A DNA stretch of 23,354 nucleotides from a virus: IMG/VR virus record IMGVR_UViG_3300025101_000199, positions 1-23,354 of that record; one strand, given 5' to 3'. The notes under the pieces were generated by a model. The model made no database searches, had not been told where the DNA came from, and was given only the letters and a program-made list of their open reading frames with translations. Every line of letters starts with the position of its first letter. Position 1 is the stretch's first letter. Position numbers and translations under genes: made by a program. Shown in pieces: positions 8,715 through 16,336 of this stretch.

Positions 8715-9126
8715 TCTTATCTCCTTTAAATGCTTTTATTACATCTGATGAAAATAATTTTTGAATATTTAGTAGATACATACGAGATGCATTGTGGTCT
8801 CCTCCGTTAACTATTTTTTTGTAGTCTAAGTTATCAATTATTTTTTTAAGACTTTTCGTATCAAAGACAAGAGTACAGAATGTATCATCCCCAATACAGA
8901 GATTGTGAAACCAATAATCTGATTCCGTACTGTTGATGCCACTTGCCTTGCCATAAGATTCAAACTCAATTGCGATATTGCCTGTCTTTTGCCATACGTT
9001 TCTTTCACTCTTTACCTCTATCTTTTTATCTTGTAACATTTCTGCCACTTGTTTTTCTCTGACCTTTCCATATTCTAAGTCAATGTCAAATTTCTTTCTG
9101 TCTTTTACAGAAGGTTCTAAAGTCAT
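8695..9126 (-). CDS. Putative PD-(D/E)XK nuclease (143 aa)
   Basis: A 143-residue protein with the outline of a PD-(D/E)XK nuclease: helix GKVREKQVAEML with E24, then the strand IEVKSER with E37-V-K39 as the candidate E-x-K catalytic pair, then NIAIEFESYG and the conserved-looking SGINSTESDYWFH. In this fold E-x-K binds the metal and polarises water. Small proteins of this layout are common in marine phages. It lies 13 bases after the ribonucleotide reductase gene with AAGGAG before the ATG, near DNA metabolism genes, suggesting host DNA breakdown or DNA repair. It could instead be a non-catalytic relative; nuclease activity is inferred. Confidence 0.55.
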   Translation of the reverse strand: MTLEPSVKDRKKFDIDLEYGKVREKQVAEMLQDKKIEVKSERNVWQKTGNIAIEFESYGKASGINSTESDYWFHNLCIGDDTFCTLVFDTKSLKKIIDNLDYKKIVNGGDHNASRMYLLNIQKLFSSDVIKAFKGDKNEDKKI

Positions 9127-9139
9127 ATAATCTCCTTAA

Positions 9140-11065
9140 TTATTGTACGTTGCCTACGTCTACAACTTCACAAGCATCAGATGTACACGCAAACTCTTTA
9201 CCACTTGTTGTAGTATCTTCTTTTTCAAAATCACTTAACCTAGCCCAATCAATATGTTTAGGCATATCTTCTTTTAAGGTATTATATTCTTCCTCTGTGC
9301 AATCTTGATAAGGTGCTTGTTGATATGTGTGTTCAGAGTAAGGTAAGAAACTTATACCCGACACTTCATCAAAGTTACTATAAACCCACGCACCAACCTT
9401 CATCCACTCGTGGTCTTTAACAGATATAGTTACAGAAGGTTTATGTTCACACCAATATCTCTGATACTTTAACCAAAGATTAAGCTGTTCTATAGCAGTC
9501 ATATCTGTTCTTACGATAGAAGAACTAGGTGACTTTACAGGAAAGCTAAACACAGTTACCGTATCGGGTTTTGTTACATCAGGTTCATTGGGTATTCCCT
9601 CATCAATTAAGAACTCTGTGATAGGGTCTTTGTTAGAACCTCTTACTGTTCTTATATAATGCTTACTATGTCTTGCGTGGATACCACTAGCACTATCAAC
9701 TAACTGTGATACAGTTCCACTAGGTTTTACACAAGTTATTGCTGTTGACTGTGGTATGTTTAACATCTCAGAATATTCTAAGTTTGTATCAATTGCTACT
9801 TGTTTTAAAGCAGTTAGTGTATCTTCCAAAAACGAATTGTTACGACTAAGTAATTCATTATCAAGAATACCTGTTAAAGATACACCGAGCAGTCTTTCTT
9901 CCTCTGTATTCTTTTTCCAAATCTTACGAAGGTATTTAAAATCTGTAAGGGTAGATTGAAACGTACCTATAATTGTAGCTATGCGTACTTTATTTTCTAG
10001 CTCAGTTATACAATCATCTTGACGAGCAACTACCTCAGATAGGTTACAAAATTGATATGGTCTTAATATAATCTCACTACAAGGGTTACATCCAAACTCA
10101 CTAAATTTTCTTCTATCACTTTCTTGTGCTTTCTCTACTGCAGCTTTACGATTAAATATGCCACGCTCACCTGACTGACTTTCATATAGTGAAACCCACT
10201 CTCTCATAAACGTACCCATATCAGGTTTTGTTTTATATACTACAGAGTTATTAGCTAATGCTCTCTGTTTATTATACTTCCACCACTCACCCGATTTAGC
10301 GTGTCTCATTTGGTCATCATTTAAATTAGATAAACTAATAAGTGCTGAACGTCTAACACCACCAGCAACTACAACCTCACCTATCTTACACATAATGTCA
10401 TGACACTCGATAGGATAGAGTTGTCTACCTACTGCTTTCTTAAATGTAGCAACACAGAAATTATATAAGTCAACAAGAGGTTCAGGACCTGATGCTCTAC
10501 CACCAAATGTTTTTAACTTAGCACCTGCAGGTCTAACTTCACTCACATCAAACTTTGGTATCTGACCTACATAAAGCATAGCTAACAGTTCACGCAATGC
10601 TCTTGCCCAACCAGACCTAGAATCAGCTACTTTAATAACAGTTATACTATCTTCAAAGTGTTCATTTATAGTTGGTAATTGATTTACATTCTCTCTCTCT
10701 ACAGAGAAACCAACACCCGTGCCACACATAAGAATATACATAGTCTCATCAAATGCTCTAGGACTATCTACAGGTATGTAACTACAGTTGTATCCTGCTA
10801 CATTACATCTATCAAGTGCTACACCTGCTGTCATCAATGCCCTCATAGATGGCATAACATTAAGCGACAGTATAGCTTCTCTTATTTCTTCCTCTAACTT
10901 TTGCCCCATTTCAAAGCTAAAGTTATTTTTTAAATGGGTATCCATATAGTCAATGTATCTATCAACCGTTTCATCCCACGTTTCTCTTCTTTGCTTGTCA
11001 TCTTTCCATCTAGCATATCTCGATAATGCTATAAAATTTTGATAGTCTGTTGGTAATTCTCTCAT
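9140..11065 (-). CDS. nrdJ: Class II (adenosylcobalamin-dependent) ribonucleoside-triphosphate reductase
   Basis: A 641-residue monomeric class II ribonucleotide reductase, reducing NTPs to dNTPs in the cytoplasm with coenzyme B12 as radical source. Visible key residues: thiyl-radical C329 and E331 in NPCSEI, C340 in FCNLSE exactly 11 residues on (as C408/C419 of Lactobacillus leichmannii RTPR), C94 in YNCSY as the likely redox partner, and a C-terminal C627-x4-C632 relay pair matching C731/C736. MCGTGVGFSVER and KPSGTVSQLVDSASG are typical substrate-site segments. It is shorter than the 739-aa Lactobacillus enzyme. GGAGG lies six bases before the ATG, which overlaps the upstream stop as ATGA. 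No cobalamin riboswitch can fit. The host must make or import B12. Confidence 0.95.
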   Translation of the reverse strand: MRELPTDYQNFIALSRYARWKDDKQRRETWDETVDRYIDYMDTHLKNNFSFEMGQKLEEEIREAILSLNVMPSMRALMTAGVALDRCNVAGYNCSYIPVDSPRAFDETMYILMCGTGVGFSVERENVNQLPTINEHFEDSITVIKVADSRSGWARALRELLAMLYVGQIPKFDVSEVRPAGAKLKTFGGRASGPEPLVDLYNFCVATFKKAVGRQLYPIECHDIMCKIGEVVVAGGVRRSALISLSNLNDDQMRHAKSGEWWKYNKQRALANNSVVYKTKPDMGTFMREWVSLYESQSGERGIFNRKAAVEKAQESDRRKFSEFGCNPCSEIILRPYQFCNLSEVVARQDDCITELENKVRIATIIGTFQSTLTDFKYLRKIWKKNTEEERLLGVSLTGILDNELLSRNNSFLEDTLTALKQVAIDTNLEYSEMLNIPQSTAITCVKPSGTVSQLVDSASGIHARHSKHYIRTVRGSNKDPITEFLIDEGIPNEPDVTKPDTVTVFSFPVKSPSSSIVRTDMTAIEQLNLWLKYQRYWCEHKPSVTISVKDHEWMKVGAWVYSNFDEVSGISFLPYSEHTYQQAPYQDCTEEEYNTLKEDMPKHIDWARLSDFEKEDTTTSGKEFACTSDACEVVDVGNVQ

Positions 11066-11229
11066 ATTTCCTCCGATATTACTTTAATTGTTTTTAATTT
11101 AACACCTTCAATTTCATAAATAAAATCTCTAATGTTGTCTTCAAATTCTTGAGCAATGTCACCATCGCTTGGCATTATATACTCATCGTCATCTACCTGG
11201 ACAATTATATTAACTCTTATTCTTTTCAT
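11062..11229 (-). CDS. Small acidic protein coupled to the reductase gene (55 aa)
   Basis: A 55-residue acidic protein with a predicted strand (IRVNIIVQVDDDEY), a helix (AQEFEDNIRDFIYEIEG) and a final strand (LKTIKVIS). I choose the ATG at 11229 over the longer frame from 11244 because it has AAGGG at the right distance and makes an ATGA overlap with the upstream stop; the longer start has no SD. Its stop overlaps the reductase ATG in the same way. Function unknown. Confidence 0.6.
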   Translation of the reverse strand: MKRIRVNIIVQVDDDEYIMPSDGDIAQEFEDNIRDFIYEIEGVKLKTIKVISEEI

Positions 11230-11489
11230 CTTGCCCTTAACCATTCAATTAAAGACTCCAAATACCACTTTGCTTTTTCTAAATCTTCTACACCATTTTT
11301 CTTTTCATATCTCCACATATATTTAATTAAGTTTCCTTGTATATAGTATTTATAACCATCACCTGTTGCAGCTTTAATTGCATCTATGCACTCTATAGAC
11401 GCTTCATTGTAATGAGGGGGATGATTTACCATATCTTTTTCTTTTACAGAATCAGTTTCAAAATCTACTATTTCTTTTATCGTTGCCAT
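11226..11489 (-). CDS. DUF3310 protein, putative nucleotide kinase-like
   Basis: An 87-residue protein of the DUF3310 family: the signature VNHPPHYN at about 21-28, then IECIDAIKA, then GNLIKYMWRYEKKNG and DLEKAKWYLESLIE. The T7 gp1.7 nucleotide kinase carries a related region, so a role in dNTP supply beside the ribonucleotide reductase is sensible, though activity cannot be read from this short version. The start at 11489 is chosen because GGGAG lies eight bases upstream and it abuts the previous stop; the longer frame from 11519 would overlap its neighbour without gain. Confidence 0.82.
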   Translation of the reverse strand: MATIKEIVDFETDSVKEKDMVNHPPHYNEASIECIDAIKAATGDGYKYYIQGNLIKYMWRYEKKNGVEDLEKAKWYLESLIEWLRAR

Positions 11490-11490
11490 A

Positions 11491-11799
11491 CTAAGCACTC
11501 CCTTTTGTTTCACTGTCAAATCTTAATTTAATTACGTTAGAATCATCTCGTTCTTTAAGCATATTTTCTGAAGCATATGTATTTAATACATTATAAATAT
11601 AGGGGTCTCCTTTCATTGCTGGTATAGAAGCTAGAACTAACTCAACAAAATATTCTAAATCAGAAACAGATTTATCATTTAGTAATGTATCAGATGATAA
11701 TATTGCAAACAACTCTACGTTACCAGTCCACTCATCTCCATCTATCTCAGGTCTAACTCTTATTAGGATATCACTTTTTTCTATATGTTTTTTTTCCAT
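11491..11799 (-). CDS. Conserved phage protein (102 aa), function unknown
   Basis: A 102-residue acidic protein with ILIRVRPEIDGDEWTGNVEL near the N-terminus, a helix (DLEYFVELVLASIPAMKGD), and a polar tail. From memory, small proteins with the DG-x-WTGNVE...IP.M pattern recur in marine phages without assigned function. There is no membrane segment or cofactor motif. The start overlaps the end of the endonuclease I gene by 29 bases and has AAGGAAAG upstream. Confidence 0.65.
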   Translation of the reverse strand: MEKKHIEKSDILIRVRPEIDGDEWTGNVELFAILSSDTLLNDKSVSDLEYFVELVLASIPAMKGDPYIYNVLNTYASENMLKERDDSNVIKLRFDSETKGSA

Positions 11800-12256
11800 T
11801 AGCTTTCCTTGTAATTTTAGAGCTTTTAAATTTAATAAATAGTGGGTATGATACTTTACCTTTTTCTTTTAACCAATCTTCAGGTATAATTCTATCATAA
11901 TATCTGAACCCATACTTTAAGCACCACTCCCCATAAGACGATTTAGCACCCTTTCTTAGCTTTGTTCTACTATTAGTAAACACAAACCTTATATCTAATT
12001 CGGGGTGCTGTTTCTTTATTGCTATGTGCTTTCTTCTATCTGATGCTAAAAATCTTCCTTTTGTTTCTATTATAATACCATTGTTTAATACAAAGTCTGG
12101 GGTATAGGTACGGTATGAAAGGTCTTCCCACTCTATCTTAATCTTTTCATATAAAAATTTTACTTTATGTTGTTTAAGATATGCGGCAACAACATCTTCC
12201 AAACCACTCCTATACCCATTTTTTCGTGCTATTCGGGTAGCACTATATGCTGACAT
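11771..12256 (-). CDS. Endonuclease I (T7 gp3-like Holliday junction resolvase)
   Basis: A 161-residue homologue of T7 endonuclease I, the dimeric PD-(D/E)XK enzyme that cuts branched DNA and helps break host DNA. YRSGLED, YTPDF, IIIETKG, HPELDIRFVFTNSRTKLRKG and SYGEWC follow T7 gp3 closely. Counted from the ATG at 12256 the catalytic residues are E20, D54, E64 and K66, matching E20/D55/E65/K67 of T7. That alignment of the first 20 residues decides the start; a longer frame begins with TTG at 12274 and overlaps the previous gene. The basic C-terminal tail is longer than in T7. The ATG lies two bases after the upstream TAA. In the T7 cycle this enzyme also resolves replication intermediates before packaging. 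Confidence 0.93.
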   Translation of the reverse strand: MSAYSATRIARKNGYRSGLEDVVAAYLKQHKVKFLYEKIKIEWEDLSYRTYTPDFVLNNGIIIETKGRFLASDRRKHIAIKKQHPELDIRFVFTNSRTKLRKGAKSSYGEWCLKYGFRYYDRIIPEDWLKEKGKVSYPLFIKFKSSKITRKANGKKTYRKK

Positions 12257-12258
12257 AT

Positions 12259-12483
12259 TTAAAAGTTGTACCAACGGATTGTTCCGTTATAGTTATCATT
12301 ATCTTTACTTAAATAACCTAACGATTTCATTTCTTCACGCACTAACTTCTCAGCTTCTTTGCGTTGCTCAATAGCAGAGCGTAGTCCTTCTGTTCTACGT
12401 TCTCTGTATTCTTTCTTCATCTCATACAGTTCTTTCTCTTTCTCTCTAATCATTTCTGCTAAGTCTTCTATTCCTGTTGTCAT
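12259..12483 (-). CDS. Small coiled-coil protein (74 aa)
   Basis: A 74-residue protein whose residues about 4-55 form one highly charged helix (EDLAEMIREKEKELYEMKKE and onward) with heptad-like hydrophobics, followed by a short polar end (NGTIRWYNF). GGAG sits upstream of the ATG. It lies between a RecB-like nuclease and endonuclease I and abuts both. The family is not recognised; an accessory or dimerising partner is possible but unproven. Confidence 0.65.
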   Translation of the reverse strand: MTTGIEDLAEMIREKEKELYEMKKEYRERRTEGLRSAIEQRKEAEKLVREEMKSLGYLSKDNDNYNGTIRWYNF

Positions 12484-12487
12484 ATAT

Positions 12488-13231
12488 TTAACTCCATATT
12501 TTCTTTGCTTCTTGTTTTAATTTATTTCCCCAAGTCCACGAATCATAGTTGGGGTATACCAAAGAAGCTAACTCATGTTTATCATCACTGATAGACAAAA
12601 ATTTCTGCATACTAAAAGCAACTTTCTCAAATTGTTTTTTATATACAGATAGGTTATCTAGTGTAAATTTTTTATAATCTTTTGGTGTTGCAAAAAATAA
12701 ATCTACACTATTGTCAGGATATGCCATAGAGTAAAATGCCATCTGTCTCATCTGTGCTTCAGTAGGTTTAGATGGCATCCGTGTAGTTGTCTTTAAGTCT
12801 ACTATTTTATCTTTAAACCTAAAGTCAATATACCCCATAAATGGTATAGGCATATCTTCCAATTGCACTTCAACTCTTTCTTGGTACTCTTCTAAATTTT
12901 TATAATTAAAATTTTCATCAAGAATTTCTCCAAAGTTTTTTAATGATTTTTTTTCTTTCTCTGTTTTAACATCTTCTAAATTAATATTAGATTCTGTACA
13001 CATAGTAATAAACTGCATCTCTAGTAAATTAAAATCAAATTTACCTGTCTCATATTTATTAGCTAACGTAGCTTCTTGAACGATACCTCTAACTGCACCT
13101 GGTCCACTACTAGATTTAATACCAAACAAATACCTAGCTACCCACATAGGCACGTCACTTATGTAGGTATTGACACTGCTAGGTGATAGGTAATTAATAT
13201 TGTGTGCTTTAAAAGAATTATTGCGTAGCAT
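12488..13231 (-). CDS. RecB-like PD-(D/E)XK exonuclease
   Basis: A 247-residue nuclease of the RecB/PDDEXK_1 type, probably degrading DNA 5'-3' or trimming ends, the position T7 fills with gp6. The N-terminal YLSPSSVNTYISDVPMWVAR is the typical first motif. The metal-binding core is GYIDF with D136 and IVDLKTT with D145-x-K147, followed by the helix QMRQMAFYSMAY carrying the expected Gln. The usual early His of RecB-type motif I is replaced (RGIVQEA). There is no C-terminal cysteine cluster, so it is not a Cas4/AddB iron-sulphur enzyme. It overlaps the upstream gene by 14 bases without its own SD, suggesting translational coupling. Confidence 0.82.
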   Translation of the reverse strand: MLRNNSFKAHNINYLSPSSVNTYISDVPMWVARYLFGIKSSSGPGAVRGIVQEATLANKYETGKFDFNLLEMQFITMCTESNINLEDVKTEKEKKSLKNFGEILDENFNYKNLEEYQERVEVQLEDMPIPFMGYIDFRFKDKIVDLKTTTRMPSKPTEAQMRQMAFYSMAYPDNSVDLFFATPKDYKKFTLDNLSVYKKQFEKVAFSMQKFLSISDDKHELASLVYPNYDSWTWGNKLKQEAKKIWS

Positions 13232-14075
13232 CTATATCAATAAATTCGTTGGCAATAGCTGAGTTTGTTCCTTCTTTATTATTTTTATCCCACTCAGTAG
13301 AGACCCAAGTATTATGTCTATCTATGTATGCCATAAATTCTCTAAAGGTATTTTGGTCATCATCAGTTATAGCTATATTACTTTTCTTATCTAGTGAATA
13401 ATTAGGAACAAAGTATGAACCAGTGCTACCTTCACGCTCATCTGTTTTTATTGTAACAGTATGTTGCATAGGCAATCTTCTCATCTTGGATAGTTCACTA
13501 AATAACATACCTATATTTTTGTACCCTTCTTTAGTATCTACCTCCCAAATAAATGGAACTGAATCTACACTAGCTGAGTCTCCTGTTTCAGTAACTGCTT
13601 TAGATAAAGTAGCTTCACCAAACAATACACGAGTTCTTTTAACTTGCCTTATAATTTCTTTTGTGCCTTCAGGTAGAGCATTAAAGTCTTCTATGTATCC
13701 ACCAGGTTTACCACAATTAAATGCACCCATATTATCTTTTAAGTCTATGTTTATATTATCTGACATAATAGTTTTAACATAGTTAGATATACTAGAGTCG
13801 TACTTCTGATACATAAACCTCTGAAGGAAAAGTCGTATAGATATATTCTCTGCGTAGATATATTTTTTATCTGCATCCTCTATAGAATACCATCCAGATG
13901 GTACAACATCAACTGTTGTTTTCCTACCATTCAATGATGTCTCACCTTTAATAGGTTTCTTTACAACCCTTATCCTTGATAGGGTATTTTTATTTTCTTT
14001 AGTAGATGTTTGCATACCCATGACGTTAGCCATAGCATCAAAATTATTAGTATCAATTGTTATTAAATCTGTCAT
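13218..14075 (-). CDS. Replication-associated protein, candidate ssDNA-binding protein
   Basis: A 285-residue protein without a catalytic motif that I can see. The composition is mixed beta-rich with conserved-looking patches (VVPSGWYSIEDADKKYIYAE, AFNCGKPGG, VPFIWEVDTKEGYKNIG). It lies directly after DNA polymerase and before the exonuclease and endonuclease I. T7 gp2.5 (ssDNA-binding protein) also sits near gp3, gp5 and gp6, so a ssDNA-binding or recombination-mediator role is a reasonable guess. The C-terminus ends FIDIDATQ, only weakly like the acidic tail of gp2.5. Strong AAGGAG before the ATG suggests high expression, as expected for such a protein. Function not proven. Confidence 0.55.
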   Translation of the reverse strand: MTDLITIDTNNFDAMANVMGMQTSTKENKNTLSRIRVVKKPIKGETSLNGRKTTVDVVPSGWYSIEDADKKYIYAENISIRLFLQRFMYQKYDSSISNYVKTIMSDNINIDLKDNMGAFNCGKPGGYIEDFNALPEGTKEIIRQVKRTRVLFGEATLSKAVTETGDSASVDSVPFIWEVDTKEGYKNIGMLFSELSKMRRLPMQHTVTIKTDEREGSTGSYFVPNYSLDKKSNIAITDDDQNTFREFMAYIDRHNTWVSTEWDKNNKEGTNSAIANEFIDIDATQ

Positions 14076-14110
14076 ATTTTATTTTCTCCTTATAAAGATA
14101 ATCCGTTATA

Positions 14111-16156
14111 TCACAAAATGTCTTTTGTGTCAAGCCAATTATTACCTATTTTTGCTTCCAATAATAATGGCACATTAAAATCAATATTCCACCTTGAATC
14201 TATTAAAGATTTTAAATTAGCATTTGTGTCCTTTATAACTTTAAGAACATCGTCTACCTCAGATGGATGAATATCAATAACTATACTATCGTGTACAGTA
14301 TTTACAATACAAGATTGTTTTTCTTTTAATAAACCATCCATATAAACTAGACATAATAAGACACAATCAGCAGTAGCAAATGATTGTACGGGGTAGTTCT
14401 TTATTTGTGTAAAAGAAGTAATGTTATTATTCTTTAATCTATACACATTATTAAATGTAAACTCCCTACCTGATGGTATCTTAATCGTATTAGTATCTAG
14501 TGCTTCTTGTGCTAACTTGCGATGCCAATTTGCAACACCCTTGTACTTTTCAATAAAGTGTGTGTAGTAGGTAGCTTCTGCTTTTGTTCTACCAAAACCA
14601 CTAGCACCATACAAAGGTGCAAACGTGTGTGCCTTTGAAGCAGTACGAGATATAGGTTGTCCTGCATCACTTATAACTTTTGCAGTATAACTATGCACGT
14701 CAAACCCTTCTTCTATTTCTTTCATAGCAGTTTCATCTTGAGATAAAAAAGCAGCCACTCTAAATTCTAATTGTGCAAAGTCTGCTTCAAGTATCTTACC
14801 GTCTTCCCAACGAGATACGAACACTCTCTTTACAGGAAACGTACCACCTCTAGGCATATTCTGCATATTAGGATTAGCACCACTCAACCTACCTGTAGAT
14901 GTTCTATGCTGTAATAACTTAACGTGCAACATATCATCTTGTTTAGTGTTTGAAAAGATACCGTCAACAAAGGAAGAAAGATAGGTTTCAACTGCACTTA
15001 GCCTTCTAACCTTTGACAGAAAAGCATATGCAGTATCCATACTTTTTTCTTTTGCTATTCTTTCTAATACTGCAATATTTATTTTACTAGTTGTAAAACC
15101 ATTTGCACTTGCCCACTTAGCATTAGGTGCTTTAAATTTTAAACCAGCAACTTCATCTGTCTTGTCAAATAGAAACCCTGTAGCATCACAAGTAGGACAC
15201 TTTGTATCATTAACAAAAGGTGTGCCATCTTTCTTTGTCTTCCTATACTTACCGTGTCCTTTACAAGTGGGGCATTGTCTAGCTTTTGTCTTGTAAACTA
15301 TTTGTGTTTTCTTATTGACAATATCCTTAAATGTATTTTCTTTCATATACGGATTGTAAGAGTTCTGCCAATCTGTTTTATCATAAGGCTTACGACTATA
15401 AATTACCCACGATAATTGTTCAGGACTATTTAAATTTATAGGTGTGTCACCCATTAAGTTACGAACGTATGATTGTAATTCTTGAATAAGTTCTTTTCTT
15501 TCTGTATTAAATTCTTCTTTAACTTTTTCAAGAGTTTCTTTATTAACTTTAAAACCACGCTTATATATCTTAGCGAGGGTTAAACAAACTTCATTCGATA
15601 GTTTAACAGTATCTAATAAACCTTTGTTAGTAGGTTCATTTAATTTTTTATTTAGAACATTGTACAGTTCTTGAGTTGCATTGATGTCAGATTCTAAATA
15701 CTCAGACAGTTCATCATAGGGTATATCTCTAGTTGAGAATCCCCTTTTATAATATTCTTTAAGAGTTCCTTGTTTCTTAGTATCTAGTGTATATCTTTCA
15801 GCACACGCTTCAAGAGACAGTGGTTGCTTTTGTCCACGTTGTAAAACGTATTCTGCAATCATAGTATCAAATACTAAACCATCGTATTTAAAACCTGATT
15901 CCCACAACCACACCAGGTCGTAAGCTATATTGTGACCAATAAGTAATGTTGTTTTATCTAAGTAAGATTGAACTAAATCTCTACCGTCCAAACTTATCTT
16001 ATCATTTTCAACATGGTCAAATGTCACAATATGCTTAGTTCCATTTTCCTGTAGCAAACCCACCATAACCAATGAGTTCTCATACTCAAAAGGGTCAAGG
16101 TGATGTTTGCCATCTCTTATGGTAGTAGTATTTTCTACGTCAAGAGTTAGTTTCAT
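14111..16156 (-). CDS. Family A DNA polymerase with DnaJ-type zinc insertion
   Basis: A 681-residue replicative DNA polymerase with 3'-5' exonuclease. Exo motifs: LTLDVE (D6, E8), GHNIAYD, and YLESDINAT. Polymerase motifs: A DFAQLEFR (D459), B RTASKAHTFAPLYG (K508), C VHDS (D623), where the usual HDE is HDS. Between the domains, residues 295-323 hold CPTCKGHG and CPTCDATG, a DnaJ-like zinc module. A DnaJ-like insertion in PolA is described for HMO-2011 and relatives. The start at 16156 is chosen because GGAGG lies 11 bases upstream and the exo motif begins at once; a longer frame would need a TTG and an unlikely N-terminus. The gene is coupled to the 37-aa microprotein just before it. Confidence 0.95.
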   Translation of the reverse strand: MKLTLDVENTTTIRDGKHHLDPFEYENSLVMVGLLQENGTKHIVTFDHVENDKISLDGRDLVQSYLDKTTLLIGHNIAYDLVWLWESGFKYDGLVFDTMIAEYVLQRGQKQPLSLEACAERYTLDTKKQGTLKEYYKRGFSTRDIPYDELSEYLESDINATQELYNVLNKKLNEPTNKGLLDTVKLSNEVCLTLAKIYKRGFKVNKETLEKVKEEFNTERKELIQELQSYVRNLMGDTPINLNSPEQLSWVIYSRKPYDKTDWQNSYNPYMKENTFKDIVNKKTQIVYKTKARQCPTCKGHGKYRKTKKDGTPFVNDTKCPTCDATGFLFDKTDEVAGLKFKAPNAKWASANGFTTSKINIAVLERIAKEKSMDTAYAFLSKVRRLSAVETYLSSFVDGIFSNTKQDDMLHVKLLQHRTSTGRLSGANPNMQNMPRGGTFPVKRVFVSRWEDGKILEADFAQLEFRVAAFLSQDETAMKEIEEGFDVHSYTAKVISDAGQPISRTASKAHTFAPLYGASGFGRTKAEATYYTHFIEKYKGVANWHRKLAQEALDTNTIKIPSGREFTFNNVYRLKNNNITSFTQIKNYPVQSFATADCVLLCLVYMDGLLKEKQSCIVNTVHDSIVIDIHPSEVDDVLKVIKDTNANLKSLIDSRWNIDFNVPLLLEAKIGNNWLDTKDIL

Positions 16157-16163
16157 TTCAGCA

Positions 16164-16277
16164 TTAACCTCCGAAAGCCGAAACCAAAAGAGGTGTAACA
16201 ACTTCTTTAGTAATGCCCAAGGCAAGTACTAATTTAATACCGAAGCTGACAACACCAGAGAAAGTAATTGGGTCCAT
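16164..16277 (-). CDS. 37-aa hydrophobic microprotein upstream of DNA polymerase
   Basis: A short ORF (37 codons) with GGAG six bases before its ATG at 16277, ending in a TAA seven bases before the polymerase ATG. The peptide starts MDPITFSGVVSFGIKLVLAL, continues with a Lys-Glu pair, then hydrophobic residues to AFGG. It could be one membrane helix or an amphipathic peptide. The last two Gly codons (GGA GGT) form the ribosome binding site of the polymerase gene, so the two are physically interlocked. Function unknown; it could be a leader peptide controlling polymerase translation or a membrane-acting peptide. Confidence 0.6.
   Translation of the reverse strand: MDPITFSGVVSFGIKLVLALGITKEVVTPLLVSAFGG
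16168..16172 (-). promoter_or_regulatory. Ribosome binding site that sets the DNA polymerase start
   Basis: GGAGG on the minus strand, inside the final codons of the 37-aa ORF and 11 bases before the polymerase ATG at 16156. It makes that ATG preferable to the upstream in-frame TTG at 16225. Confidence 0.65.
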
Positions 16278-16307
16278 GTTAGTCTCCATAGTTAGTTAAA
16301 AACAAAT

Positions 16308-16324
16308 GCTCACAAACTGTGAAC
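16308..16324 (-). terminator. Small hairpin with U-rich tail after the helicase gene
   Basis: GCTCACA and TGTGAAC pair over six of seven positions around a 3-base loop. On the minus strand the hairpin is followed by ATTTGTTTTT, a terminator-like tail; on the plus strand it is followed by TTTTT. It sits 15 bases after the helicase stop, in the one real gap of the minus-strand block, so it may be a partial (attenuating) terminator. The stem is short, hence modest confidence. Confidence 0.4.
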
Positions 16325-16336
16325 TTTTTACATTGC

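Noticed and set aside
11066-11230. Cobalamin riboswitch before the class II reductase
   Set aside because: The reductase ATG overlaps the preceding coding sequence (ATGA), so there is no untranslated leader for a riboswitch.
12488-13231. Cas4-type nuclease
   Set aside because: No C-terminal cysteine triad for an iron-sulphur cluster and no CRISPR repeats or cas genes nearby; it is a plain RecB-like nuclease.
16157-16225. N-terminal extension of DNA polymerase from 16225
   Set aside because: It would begin with TTG without SD, and it overlaps the 37-aa ORF; the exonuclease motif starts directly after the ATG at 16156, which has GGAGG upstream.
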